From Desulfobacteraceae bacterium (GTDB taxonomy: Bacteria; Desulfobacterota; Desulfobacteria; Desulfobacterales; SURF-7), in NCBI GenBank assembly GCA_003599865.1, contig QZKS01000083.1, positions 1-39,575 on the forward strand: a stretch of DNA of 39,575 nucleotides, in the 5' to 3' direction. Shown in pieces: positions 17,357-25,800 of this stretch. Below the pieces are notes generated by a model. That model was not told the DNA's origin, ran no database searches, and was given only the letters and a program-made list of their open reading frames with translations. Position 1 is the first letter of the stretch; each line of letters begins with the position of its first letter. Both the position numbers and the translations under genes were made by a program.

Positions 17357-18103
17357 TTAGGATGTTGCTTTCATGAGAACAAATTCAATGCGATCCTGTT
17401 TAATCGTATTCTCCGCAGCATCGGAGGCGGGTTTGGATTTTTGATCCCCTACCCCTCCCGCAGCAAGCCGGCTTTCCGCCATGCCGAAGTTGGCCGTTAA
17501 ATAGTACCGTACATGCAAGGCTCGATACAGTGCCAGATCCCAACTGGTTTTGATTCCGGTTGTGCCGGGCGGAAGGCTGCCGGCATGCCCGAGAATCAAT
17601 ATATTGTTGGAGGTGGTTTTCAACAATTCTCCGGCAATGTCCAGAAGGTGGATTTTCGATGGATGGATTTCCGCCTTTCCCGGTTCGAACAATGCTTCCG
17701 TCCGGAAGGAAACGACCACCCCTTTGGGGTCATCTTCAATGAGGATGGATTTCCGGAACCGGTCTGCTTCGTCCTGTTCCGGCGCTGCGGTCTGGATATC
17801 CCTCATCAGGGCAAAAATCCGTATCAGGATGTCCTTGCTTTCAACAAAGACGGCTTTTTCATTGTCTCCATAATAATCCGGAGCATTTCCGGTAAAACCG
17901 GTTTCAGCATAATCCAGCGGTCCTCCTGTCCGGGAAGCATGGGGAAACAATTCCTTGACATCCTTCCGGTCCAGCGACTTCATGGTCAACAGCATGACAA
18001 AAAAGGTGAGAAGAAGCATAATCAGATCACCAAAGGTAATCATCCAGGAATCGGAAGTCGTCTGCTGCGGTTTCATTTTTCGGGATGATCCGGATGAGCG
18101 CAT
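17357..18103 (-). CDS. motB: MotB-type stator protein, ion-binding Asp present, OmpA site degenerate
   Basis: Stator B subunit, 248 residues. The membrane helix (about 20-42) reads WMITFGDLIMLLLTFFVML and keeps the Asp (in FGD) that binds the driving ion. The C-terminal OmpA-like domain is recognisable (FEPGKAEIHPSKIHLLDIAG, SWDLALYRALHVRYYL) but the normally conserved GHTD is GHAG and the usual NRR is KQDR, so peptidoglycan binding may be weakened. It overlaps nothing and lies 14 bases after the second motB-like gene. Confidence 0.9.
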   Translation of the reverse strand: MRSSGSSRKMKPQQTTSDSWMITFGDLIMLLLTFFVMLLTMKSLDRKDVKELFPHASRTGGPLDYAETGFTGNAPDYYGDNEKAVFVESKDILIRIFALMRDIQTAAPEQDEADRFRKSILIEDDPKGVVVSFRTEALFEPGKAEIHPSKIHLLDIAGELLKTTSNNILILGHAGSLPPGTTGIKTSWDLALYRALHVRYYLTANFGMAESRLAAGGVGDQKSKPASDAAENTIKQDRIEFVLMKATS

Positions 18104-18117
18104 GTTGGGGTTTTTCC

Positions 18118-18870
18118 TTATTCAAATGACTGGAAAAAGAAATCTTTGAAAATAAAGCCGCCTTTCGGCTTTTGTTTTTTCAATTTGTGTACAAAAAGGA
18201 TATCCGTCCTGTTGTTCAGTTTTCTGGTCTCGATTGTCCGGTTGGAATATGCGGGCTGGTATTCGCCCCAGCCGAAAGCGGTCATCCGGTCCATGGGAAT
18301 ATGCTTGGTTTCGGCTAAATATTGCAGAATATGAAGGGCACGCATGGCCGATATTTCCAGGTTGGATTTCTCCCCGGCAATAACGATGGGAATGTTGTCG
18401 GTATGGCATGAAATTTCAATCGGATACTGGTTGCTTGAGAGGGACTTTACGATGGAATCCATCAGCTTATAACCGGAAGGGGTGATCGCTGTTTCCGAAT
18501 GGTTGAACAGTGCCTCTGCCGGTATCCGGAGCCGGCTTCCTTTTGGTTCGGTCAGAACGTGTATGTTTTGTGAAAGAGCCGGATGATCCGTCACAATATC
18601 GGAAAAATCGATTCTTCCGGTATGGGTGGTCAGGGGGACGAGCAGGTCTTGTTCGCCGGTTCCGTCAATGATCGAATATCCGCCGGATTTTTGTCCAAAA
18701 CTCCCGAGAAGGGAGCCGATGGCGACAACCACTTTTTGTTCATTCAAAACAGCAATGGAATTCAGCAGGATAAAAAAAGCGAGCAGGATGATAAACAGAG
18801 AGATCGTCATCATCTGCAGAAGATTCCCATCGGAAAGTATGGTCAAAGGATTTCTTTTTTTCAATTTCAT
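18118..18870 (-). CDS. MotB paralogue lacking the membrane Asp, OmpA site intact
   Basis: A 250-residue MotB-family protein. The membrane segment (about 17-38) reads LLQMMTISLFIILLAFFILL and has no acidic residue; alignment on the shared FF places Ser where MotB has Asp. The OmpA-like domain is canonical: CHTDNIP, SNLEISAMRALHILQYL and KLNNRTDILFV. The start at 18870 (AGG 7 bases upstream) is preferred over a TTG at 18900 without a ribosome-binding site. It is between motA and motB, so it is probably part of the stator or of a periplasmic anchoring structure. It cannot conduct ions by the usual mechanism on its own. Confidence 0.87.
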   Translation of the reverse strand: MKLKKRNPLTILSDGNLLQMMTISLFIILLAFFILLNSIAVLNEQKVVVAIGSLLGSFGQKSGGYSIIDGTGEQDLLVPLTTHTGRIDFSDIVTDHPALSQNIHVLTEPKGSRLRIPAEALFNHSETAITPSGYKLMDSIVKSLSSNQYPIEISCHTDNIPIVIAGEKSNLEISAMRALHILQYLAETKHIPMDRMTAFGWGEYQPAYSNRTIETRKLNNRTDILFVHKLKKQKPKGGFIFKDFFFQSFE

Positions 18871-18904
18871 GGAATGCCTGGCCTGCCTTATGAATGGCAA
18901 TCGT

Positions 18905-19669
18905 TCAGTTAAAAGCGCTTTCTCGGAATTTCGGCGCTAAAAAGGAGAGCAGTTTTTGTTCGATCAACCGTGGATTGTCTCCCCGGGAAAGAGAGATCAC
19001 ACCCTGAACGATCATCTCTTTGATCAGAATTTCCTCCTTGCTCCGGGTTCGCAATTTGCCGGCAATCGGCATAAATACAAGGTTTGCCAGCACCGATCCA
19101 TAAAAGGTGGTCAATAAGGCGACCGCCATGGCCGGTCCGATGGAATTCGGATCATCCATGGATTGAAGCATCTGCACCAGACCGATCAGTGTTCCGATCA
19201 TTCCGAGCGCCGGCGCAAATGATCCCATGGTGGTAAAGATTTCCGCTCCCAGCTGATGCCGTTCACGCAGAAAATCGATCTCTGTTTCCAGAATTTCCTG
19301 TATGGAATGGGGCTCTGTCCCATCAATGGAAAGCTGCAACCCTTTTTTTAAAAAGTCATCCGGCATGGACTGGACTTCCGATTCCAGCGATAAAATGCCT
19401 TCGCGCCGGGCTTTTCCGGCATAGGTGACGAATCTTCCGGCGACCTTTCCGATGGGCACCGGTTTGGTGAAAAACACATTTTTCACGACCGTCAGTGCAC
19501 CCAGAACATCCCGGAGCGGATAGTTGATCATGGTTGCCCCGAGGGTTCCTCCCACAACAATCATGAGTGAAGGCGGATTGATGAACAGGGAGAGACCTCC
19601 TCCCATAAAAATGGCCAGGATTACCAGACCAAATGCAGAGATAGTCCCAAGCAGTGTTGCAATGTCCAT
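18905..19669 (-). CDS. motA: Flagellar stator protein MotA/PomA
   Basis: The stator A subunit, 254 residues, four membrane helices (about 7-25, 33-52, 145-168, 180-200). Diagnostic segments are INPPSLMIVVGGTLGATMIN, MGSFAPALGMIGTLIGLVQM and IGPAMAVALLTTFYGSVLAN. The Thr residues in MIGTLIG and ALLTT match those linked to sodium use in PomA, but they are not decisive. GAGA precedes the ATG. This is the first gene of a long operon behind a sigma-54 promoter at 19825-19840. Confidence 0.97.
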   Translation of the reverse strand: MDIATLLGTISAFGLVILAIFMGGGLSLFINPPSLMIVVGGTLGATMINYPLRDVLGALTVVKNVFFTKPVPIGKVAGRFVTYAGKARREGILSLESEVQSMPDDFLKKGLQLSIDGTEPHSIQEILETEIDFLRERHQLGAEIFTTMGSFAPALGMIGTLIGLVQMLQSMDDPNSIGPAMAVALLTTFYGSVLANLVFMPIAGKLRTRSKEEILIKEMIVQGVISLSRGDNPRLIEQKLLSFLAPKFRESAFN

Positions 19670-19824
19670 TCGATTTCTCTTATGATTTCGTTAATGCCAA
19701 TCCCTATAATGATGAAGCCGGATGATCTTGACCCAATTATTCTGTCCCTGAAGAAACACTGATTTCGGAAGCAAATGTGCAGATTTTATAATACCGGTTA
19801 CGGATCATTGTCACCATACCAGAC

Positions 19825-19840
19825 AGCAATCTCTATGCCA
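19825..19840 (-). promoter_or_regulatory. Sigma-54 promoter for motA operon
   Basis: The minus strand reads TGGCATAGAGATTGCT, an excellent match to the -24/-12 consensus with exact spacing. The transcript would start near 19814, giving motA a leader of about 145 bases. Confidence 0.78.
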
Positions 19841-19922
19841 AGCCCGTGCAGATGGCGGCATGGATAAAAACCGCTGATTATCAATTGGTTACTGTGCCGT
19901 TCCCGGAGGCGCTTTCCATGGA

Positions 19923-19960
19923 TTTGAGAAACCATGTCAATCCTGTTTGAGAAATGTCAA
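19923..19960. repeat. Direct repeat, candidate activator-binding sites
   Basis: TTTGAGAAACCATGTCAA (19923) and TTTGAGAAATGTCAA (19946) are two copies of TTTGAGAAA-TGTCAA, the first with a 3-base insert. Their starts are 23 bases apart, about two helical turns. They lie about 110-145 bases upstream of the predicted motA transcript start, the usual place for enhancer sites of NtrC-type activators. The binding role is inferred. Confidence 0.5.
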
Positions 19961-20058
19961 GATAATGACGAACCACAAGGCGGGATACTGCCGGGTCATG
20001 GGGATGTTTCATGCAATGGACGATTCTGCAATGCTGGAAAATATTGCAGTTCCCGGAA

Positions 20059-20082
20059 TGTTTTTCCGGATACGGAAAAACA
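20059..20082. promoter_or_regulatory. Perfect 10-bp inverted repeat, possible operator or enhancer site
   Basis: TGTTTTTCCG and CGGAAAAACA flank the loop GATA. There is no T tract after either arm, so a terminator is unlikely. Its centre is about 100 bases upstream of the predicted start of the lipoprotein transcript, which suits an enhancer site. Which protein binds is unknown. Confidence 0.45.
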
Positions 20083-20119
20083 GTGTTGCCATGTTCTTAA
20101 TGCTAACAATCCAAAATAA

Positions 20120-20142
20120 GGATTAAAATTGAATTTTAATCC
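20120..20142. promoter_or_regulatory. Perfect AT-rich inverted repeat abutting a -24 element
   Basis: GGATTAAAAT and ATTTTAATCC flank a 3-base loop (TGA). The repeat ends two bases before the TGGCA of the plus-strand sigma-54 promoter. A factor bound here would touch sigma-54 polymerase, so repression or IHF-like bending are both possible. No T tract follows, which argues against a terminator. Confidence 0.45.
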
Positions 20143-20144
20143 CA

Positions 20145-20160
20145 TGGCATAGCCTTTGCT
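20145..20160 (+). promoter_or_regulatory. Sigma-54 promoter for the FlgP-like lipoprotein gene
   Basis: TGGCATAGCCTTTGCT matches the sigma-54 -24/-12 consensus with correct spacing and shares its first eight bases with the motA promoter. The transcript would start near 20171, about 53 bases before the ATG. Confidence 0.78.
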
Positions 20161-20223
20161 TTTCTTCGCGGCAAGCCCTGTTCCATTCTGCTGTTCCCAA
20201 GCATTTCTTGAGGAGAATACATT

Positions 20224-20772
20224 ATGCAAATGAATAATTGTTTTTTCAATATCCGATGGATACCGGTAATACTGCCCGCCCTGATCCTGTTGTTCACCGG
20301 ATGCTCTACCAGCCATGAAGTGATCAAATATGAATCCAGGATGAATAACAGCGACCTGAATCTGATACCCGGCCTTGAACCGGAAGAAGCATCGCAAAAA
20401 ATTCTGATCAGTGTCCGGGGACAGGGTATCGAGCCCGAAACCGGGACACCCCAGCAGAAGAAGCTGATGGCGGAAAGAGCGGCGGTCGTTGACGGGTACC
20501 GGAAAATTTCGGAAAGAGTCGCCGGTATGATCATCAAGGCCTATTCCGCCGCCGGTTACAATAATATTTCCGAGGATCAGGTGACCAGTGAGACCAATGC
20601 GTATCTTCGGGGAGCACAGGTAAATTCCGTCAGCTTCAAGGACGGAGTCGCGGATGCAACCGTAAAGATTTACATGGCACCGCGGGAGTTCAAGTTTTAT
20701 AACGGCTCGATTTTTTCCAGAGGCCTTCTGGGTTCTATGGGCGGTGGGTCAGCCGGAGCTGCCGGAAGATAA
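20224..20772 (+). CDS. LPP20/FlgP-like outer-membrane lipoprotein
   Basis: A 182-residue lipoprotein, the only clear plus-strand gene. The signal peptide (hydrophobic ILPALILLF) ends in a lipobox FTGC, so Cys near residue 27 would be lipidated. The LPP20/FlgP-type domain follows: ISVRGQGIEPETGTPQQKKL, MAERAAVVDGYRKISERVAG, and VSFKDGVADATVKIYMAP. FlgP proteins form an outer-membrane-associated disk or ring around the motor in Vibrio and Campylobacter. The flagellar setting and sigma-54 promoter support that role here; the exact function is inferred. GAGGAG precedes the ATG. The last 76 bases overlap the 3' end of the opposing glycosyltransferase gene. Confidence 0.88.
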   Translation: MQMNNCFFNIRWIPVILPALILLFTGCSTSHEVIKYESRMNNSDLNLIPGLEPEEASQKILISVRGQGIEPETGTPQQKKLMAERAAVVDGYRKISERVAGMIIKAYSAAGYNNISEDQVTSETNAYLRGAQVNSVSFKDGVADATVKIYMAPREFKFYNGSIFSRGLLGSMGGGSAGAAGR

Positions 20773-22571
20773 AGATCTTTACGCTCTATGATCAGGATGC
20801 CGAATCGGTTGTCCTGAAAAGGAAGATCGCCAATCAGTTGCACCGGGCGATATTCCTCCCGCAGCCAGTGCATAATGGATTGACCATAATCCAAACCAAA
20901 GAAACGGTAACCAAATTCGCTGTCATCTCGATGAACCAGCGCAATAAAGGTCGGAGGTGCTTCTCGGATCAATTGGAGGATACGACTTTCTCCGAACATA
21001 ACAATGTCGGGAGGAACAACGGTGATTATTGGGGAAGAGTTTTTTCGGCGGGTGAGGTAATTGATCATAGTACCTTCCGGGAGAACGGCGAGTGTTTCAT
21101 GGGTCTTCATATTGCGATTCAACCAATCAACCGCAAGGTTCACAAGCTCGCCGCGGCGATCTGCCAGGAAACGATCCGCACACTTGCCAACAGGAACGGA
21201 CTTCAGGGCATAGCGTTTTTCAGATATATCCATGTAACGAATCGTGATTACACCAAACAGTGCAAATGCAGCGGCGTAGAATATCACCGGCCGTCCACCC
21301 TTGTCTTTTATTGCCGCCGGAATCCAGTCAAAAACTGCCACAACGCTGACCATCACGGCGGGCATTGCCAAAACAAAGCCATAATGAAAGATGCGCGTAT
21401 TGAGCAGCATCTTTGCCAACAGAGCCAATGAGAATACGATCAGTATCACAGCGGCCTGGTGTTTCTCTTCCCGGTGACGGATCAGCTCAATTAATTTCCA
21501 TCCGAACAATAGTATCAACAGAAGCGGGAGCGGTCTGGCGACTTCAAACCAGAAAAGGTTTTCCCAGAACAGACCGGCGGAACCCAGCACGATAAGAACC
21601 TCCATGAATGCGATCAGGAACACGGCCTGCCTTCGGCGGAACACCATTGCCGGCGCTGCCGCAGAAAGGAAGATGTAGGCATAAATCCCAGCTGCGGTCA
21701 GCATCGCTTTCAGGTTGACCAAAGGGTTTTCAATACCCATTCCGGTACGGAAAAACGATAACGCTGAGACACGGCTATTCAGGATATACCACCACTCGCC
21801 AAGTGCTCCAACGCCCGCTTCCGCCCATGTCAGCTGGGTGGATAGCAAGGCAAATGCCGCAAAGGGAGAGATCAGAAGTGTGACAATGAATGCGCCGATA
21901 GACCTGGCTGCCAAGGCAATGCCCGGCCGCATCCGCCAGGCCCATAATCCCAATGCCGCAGCAGATGCTGCCATCAGAGCGACAAAAAATTCCGGCTTGA
22001 TCAGAAAAACCATGCCGGTCAAAAAGCCGGATAGAGAGGGCCATGCCATTTTGGGTGAGCGAACATGCTTCATCAGGCATGCCAGGACGACCCATGAAAG
22101 CAGCATCGCGTGTGTTGTTTCATGAGCGTAGGGACAAACATAATTGTAATTCGCGATTCCTGCGTGCTGGCTGAAAGCAAAAAGAAGAATGAACACCAGG
22201 CAGGCAGCGAACGAGGCGAAAGACGAACTCACACGGCGCAATACTTGATGCATCACCACCATCATGATGGCGAGCAGCGCCAGGTTCACCCAGACAAGAG
22301 TATACAAACCAGGCCCAAACAAAACAAACCACAAAGCATTCCAATAAGGGCTAAATGGGCCCCTGAAGTTCAGCAGGTCGCGATACAGCATCTTGCCCTC
22401 GGCAAGCATCCAGGGTATGTATAGCTCGTGGCCGAAGTCAACCAGTACATCAGGCCACTTCCCCCAGCTGATCCACAGCATGGCGGCTGCCGCTCCGGCA
22501 AGCGCAATGAGCCCGGCAACCCTTGCCGCCCATACGGCACCGGATGAATTCCGATCAAATACGATCTTCAT
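20697..22571 (-). CDS. GT-C-like integral membrane glycosyltransferase (GT39-like)
   Basis: A 624-residue protein with about ten or more membrane helices and a soluble C-terminal part (about 460-624). The first loop (VDFGHELYIPWMLAEGKMLY followed by RDLLNFRGPFSPYWNALW) has the acidic-residue and GPxxPY-like layout of GT-C enzymes such as the protein-mannosyltransferase/ArnT group that use lipid-linked sugars. Substrate is unknown. The start at 22571 is set by a promoter at 22645-22673; a longer frame from 22673 would start inside that promoter. It is not a known flagellar gene and sits between flgE and motA; modification of flagellar or surface components is a guess. The 3' end overlaps the lipoprotein gene by 76 bases. 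Confidence 0.75.
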   Translation of the reverse strand: MKIVFDRNSSGAVWAARVAGLIALAGAAAAMLWISWGKWPDVLVDFGHELYIPWMLAEGKMLYRDLLNFRGPFSPYWNALWFVLFGPGLYTLVWVNLALLAIMMVVMHQVLRRVSSSFASFAACLVFILLFAFSQHAGIANYNYVCPYAHETTHAMLLSWVVLACLMKHVRSPKMAWPSLSGFLTGMVFLIKPEFFVALMAASAAALGLWAWRMRPGIALAARSIGAFIVTLLISPFAAFALLSTQLTWAEAGVGALGEWWYILNSRVSALSFFRTGMGIENPLVNLKAMLTAAGIYAYIFLSAAAPAMVFRRRQAVFLIAFMEVLIVLGSAGLFWENLFWFEVARPLPLLLILLFGWKLIELIRHREEKHQAAVILIVFSLALLAKMLLNTRIFHYGFVLAMPAVMVSVVAVFDWIPAAIKDKGGRPVIFYAAAFALFGVITIRYMDISEKRYALKSVPVGKCADRFLADRRGELVNLAVDWLNRNMKTHETLAVLPEGTMINYLTRRKNSSPIITVVPPDIVMFGESRILQLIREAPPTFIALVHRDDSEFGYRFFGLDYGQSIMHWLREEYRPVQLIGDLPFQDNRFGILIIERKDLYLPAAPADPPPIEPRRPLEKIEPL

Positions 22572-22644
22572 GATTTGAAACGCACCTTTGAATGATAACC
22601 ATTTATAGGGAAACGCATTCCTTTTTACGGGTTTCCGTGTGGTT

Positions 22645-22673
22645 TGTATATACCACCATACTCTTTCCGTCAA
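22645..22673 (-). promoter_or_regulatory. Sigma-70-type promoter for the glycosyltransferase gene
   Basis: The minus strand has TTGACG (22673-22668), a 17-base spacer and TATACA (22650-22645), a good housekeeping promoter. Transcription would start near 22638, 67 bases before the ATG at 22571. Confidence 0.6.
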
Positions 22674-22743
22674 ACAAAGAGGGCCTATGATGGAATCAGG
22701 AGCGGGAATACTTTTCGGCTGATCAAACGGCGATTCATAAAGA

Positions 22744-22785
22744 AAAAACCAGGATAAGGGAGGATATTCCCTGATCCTGGTTTTT
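22744..22785 (-). terminator. Intrinsic terminator after flgE
   Basis: Read on the minus strand, AAAAACCAGGAT...ATCCTGGTTTTTT forms a long stem (CCAGGAT/ATCCTGG plus an inner GGGA/TCCC, one mismatch) and ends in a T run. It is 28 bases after the flgE stop. Its A/T flanks make it potentially bidirectional. Confidence 0.88.
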
Positions 22786-22812
22786 GACTGGTTCCGGCTG
22801 GAAAGGATGCTT

Positions 22813-25800
22813 TTACCGTTTCATGGCGATGACCTCACCCAGCATGGCATCAACCGTGGTCACAATCTTGGAGTTGGCCTGGAATGCTCTCTGGGTGGTA
22901 ATCATCTTGACGAATTCATTGGCGATATCCACATTGGACTGCTCCAGCGAATTGGGTGTAATGCTTCCAAGTCCGTTGGTGCCGGGTTTGTTGGTGATGG
23001 CGGTACCGCTGTTACGGGTTTCACGATACAGGTTGCCGCCGAGTTTATACAGTCCGTGTTCGTTCAGAAAGTTGGCGAGTGCGATCCGGTAAAGCGGTAT
23101 GAGCTGTCCGTTTGAATAAATGCCGGTCATGACGCCGTCCGTATCCACGTCAACCCCCTCAAGATCTCCTGCCCCATATCCGTCGGCCGATTGAAAGGTT
23201 GTGGTGGAAGATCTGGCATACTGGGTGGTCGTCAAGGAGTCATTGATAAACTGACCGGTTCCGTCATCCTTGGTACCAATGTTAAACTCAATTCCATTTT
23301 CGGTTACGCCAAGCTCACCGCCTAAAAAATCAGCCATAAATTCATAATATCCGTTTGAATTGGTGGATACTTCATTCCAGGCAGTGGTCCCCTCAATATC
23401 GAATTTTATGGCACTGTCCTGAGCGGATGCACCGGATGGCAAAGGTGTGTCAAAGGTGAAAACGATATCATTTTCACCATCATTATTCATGTCTATCATT
23501 ACTTCATCTCTGTCTCCTGAAAGGGTTGCAGTGGAATATTCCGTTGGCGGGACTCTTGGATCAATATCAAAGACAAATGTTCCGTTATCGGTCAGGGCCT
23601 GGGGTACTCCTGCGTCAAGAAAGGAGAAGTTCACATCATTGATATTATCCCCATTCAGGTCCACATAGAGTGCGCTGGCATTGGAAGAAACGTTGTCAAT
23701 GGATGCATTGGGATACTCGAATGGCGGAATATGGGTGTCGATATCAAACGTAATGGTTCCGTTAGAGGTTAGGGGAGAGAGGAAGCTTAACACCAGGTCC
23801 GAGGTCCCGTTTCCGGTCATGTCAATGCTCAGTATATCGGACCCGGATGTAGAGGCGATGTCGGCAGATGAGTATTCCGGTGGAGGATTGCCGGCGGGAT
23901 CAATGGAAAAATTCAGTGTGCCGTCGGCAGCAAGGGCAGCGGTAAAGGTGTAGGTGACATCGGCAAGGCCGTCCGCATCAAGATCAATGGAAACTTCATT
24001 TTCGTTGTTTACGATAAAGGTTTCAGAGGCATAGGTTCCATTGGTTGCCCCGGCTCCCCCTGCGGCAGGAGAATGACCGGCAGCATCCCAACTCCAGGTG
24101 TTGGTGGCATCCGTATAAACAAGGTTGTAGTTCGGACCGCCGACATCGGTTGCGGAATCATAATATGCGGCCGGTGCGGTCAAAGCGGAGGAAATGTTCC
24201 CGGTGATATTGGTCGGGACAATACCACCGGTTGTACTGGCAATGTTATAGGTGGGCATGGCCCATGTCCAGCTGCCGTCTGCATCGATGCGAAAGGAGAT
24301 GGTGTCGCCGTCCGATGCGGCAGTCAGTCCTCCGGCTACCGAAAAGTCGACAATAAAATCAGCTCCATCACCGGTCAGGTCCACGCTCAGCCGTTCGGAA
24401 ACGGAATCCCATGTCGGGTTTTGCCGATTCAGGTAATCCACGACAGGGTCTCCTCCGGCACCCCAGACCCAGGTGTCGCCAACACCATCATACTCTAGGA
24501 TATAGGCAATGCTGGAGTCCCTGGTGAAGTTTTCTTCCTGGGAGACGGTAATGGCTGTGTTGGTTGCCAGAATTTCATTGGCTCCGCTGGTATTGCTGTA
24601 AGCGAGATCGGTCAGACCGACAATGTTGTCCCATGCCAGCTGGATACCGGTCGAATGGTTCTGCAAAACAGTAGGATCTGAGATCACAACGGAGGTATTG
24701 GCCTGCGTAATGCCGCCGGTAAAATTCTGATTGCTCAATTCCCGCGCATGGGGAGAGACAAAATTCCATAGACCTGTATTGCTGTTAAACCAAACGGTTG
24801 TGTCATTGGAATAGCTGGTCATGACTTCCGCATTGGTTACATTGGCAGATCCGGTCAGGTTGGCGGGTGTTAAAGTGGATGTATCCATGGTGGTAATGTT
24901 CTGAAGCAGCGGCATCGCCCAGTACCAGCTCTCTTCACTGGCATCCCAGTTGATGCGCAAATCAGAGGAGTCGGTAGTGAGTACTTCCGGATGGCTGATC
25001 TCCAGCTGGGTGTTTTCATTTCCGGTATCACCGATATACTGGGTGTTGGTGACATCCTGAATATGAATATTCTGCGGGTTGATAATATCAAAGCTCAGGG
25101 AATCGGTTGCCTGGGCTGGATTTGTAAATGCGATGGTGAGGTCGGCGGTCCTGTCCGTATCCCCATCCAGATTGATCCGGATACCGTTGGCATCACCGCT
25201 GATAATGGTGGCAAACGGGTAATTTGCCGGGAGATCCGAGGCTGTAATGACACCGGCTGGAGCGGCAATGTCCTCAAAAGACCAGTTGGTACCGTCAAAT
25301 TCCAGACTGAAATTGTATCCGTCCAGAGACAGGGCGTCATAGTTGTTGATGGTAAAATTGGTACTCTGGTCTGTGATGGCACCGTTGGTAGACAAGTTGC
25401 CGATCCTGCCGGTAAATTCTCTCATGGTCATGTTGGAAATGGTTCCACTGCTGTCTGAAAACGTGATCTCTCCCTTTGCCAAAAGCCCTTTGGCAGACGT
25501 TTCCTGAACCAGTCCTCTTTTATCTTCATCCGGATTGCAGGTAACGATGTATTCCCATTTGGATTCGGATTGTTTGTCATAATAGATGGTAATATCATGG
25601 GTGCTGCCGAGGGAATCATATACCTTGACAACAGACTGATAGTTATAACCGGAGCCGGCTATGGGTGTCGTTTCCTCCGCATCCCATGCATTGGCCAGAA
25701 CCACGGATTTGCTGAGCGCATCCGAATCCAGATTGGTGATCATGGTGAGATTGGAACTGACTTTGGGTGGTGAAGTAAAGGAAGCCAGCTTGATATCGGT

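Larger units (their letters stand above)
19670..20223. other. Divergent regulatory region without a gene (554 bases)
   Basis: The region between motA and the lipoprotein gene has no convincing coding sequence. It holds two divergent sigma-54 promoters, a pair of direct repeats and two perfect inverted repeats, each listed separately. The placement of these between the promoters is what would be expected of enhancer sites for a sigma-54 activator. Confidence 0.75.

Noticed and set aside
20059-20082. Perfect hairpin as an intrinsic terminator
   Set aside because: Neither strand has a T tract directly after the stem; it is listed as a possible operator instead.
19996-20537. Two minus-strand frames of 133 residues across the lipoprotein promoter and gene
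   Set aside because: They overlap a sigma-54 promoter and the lipoprotein coding region, lack ribosome-binding sites and show no protein-like features.
22572-22673. N-terminal extension of the glycosyltransferase starting at 22673
   Set aside because: It begins in the -35 element of a good promoter, so the transcript would not include it; the hydrophobic pattern also starts only after 22571.
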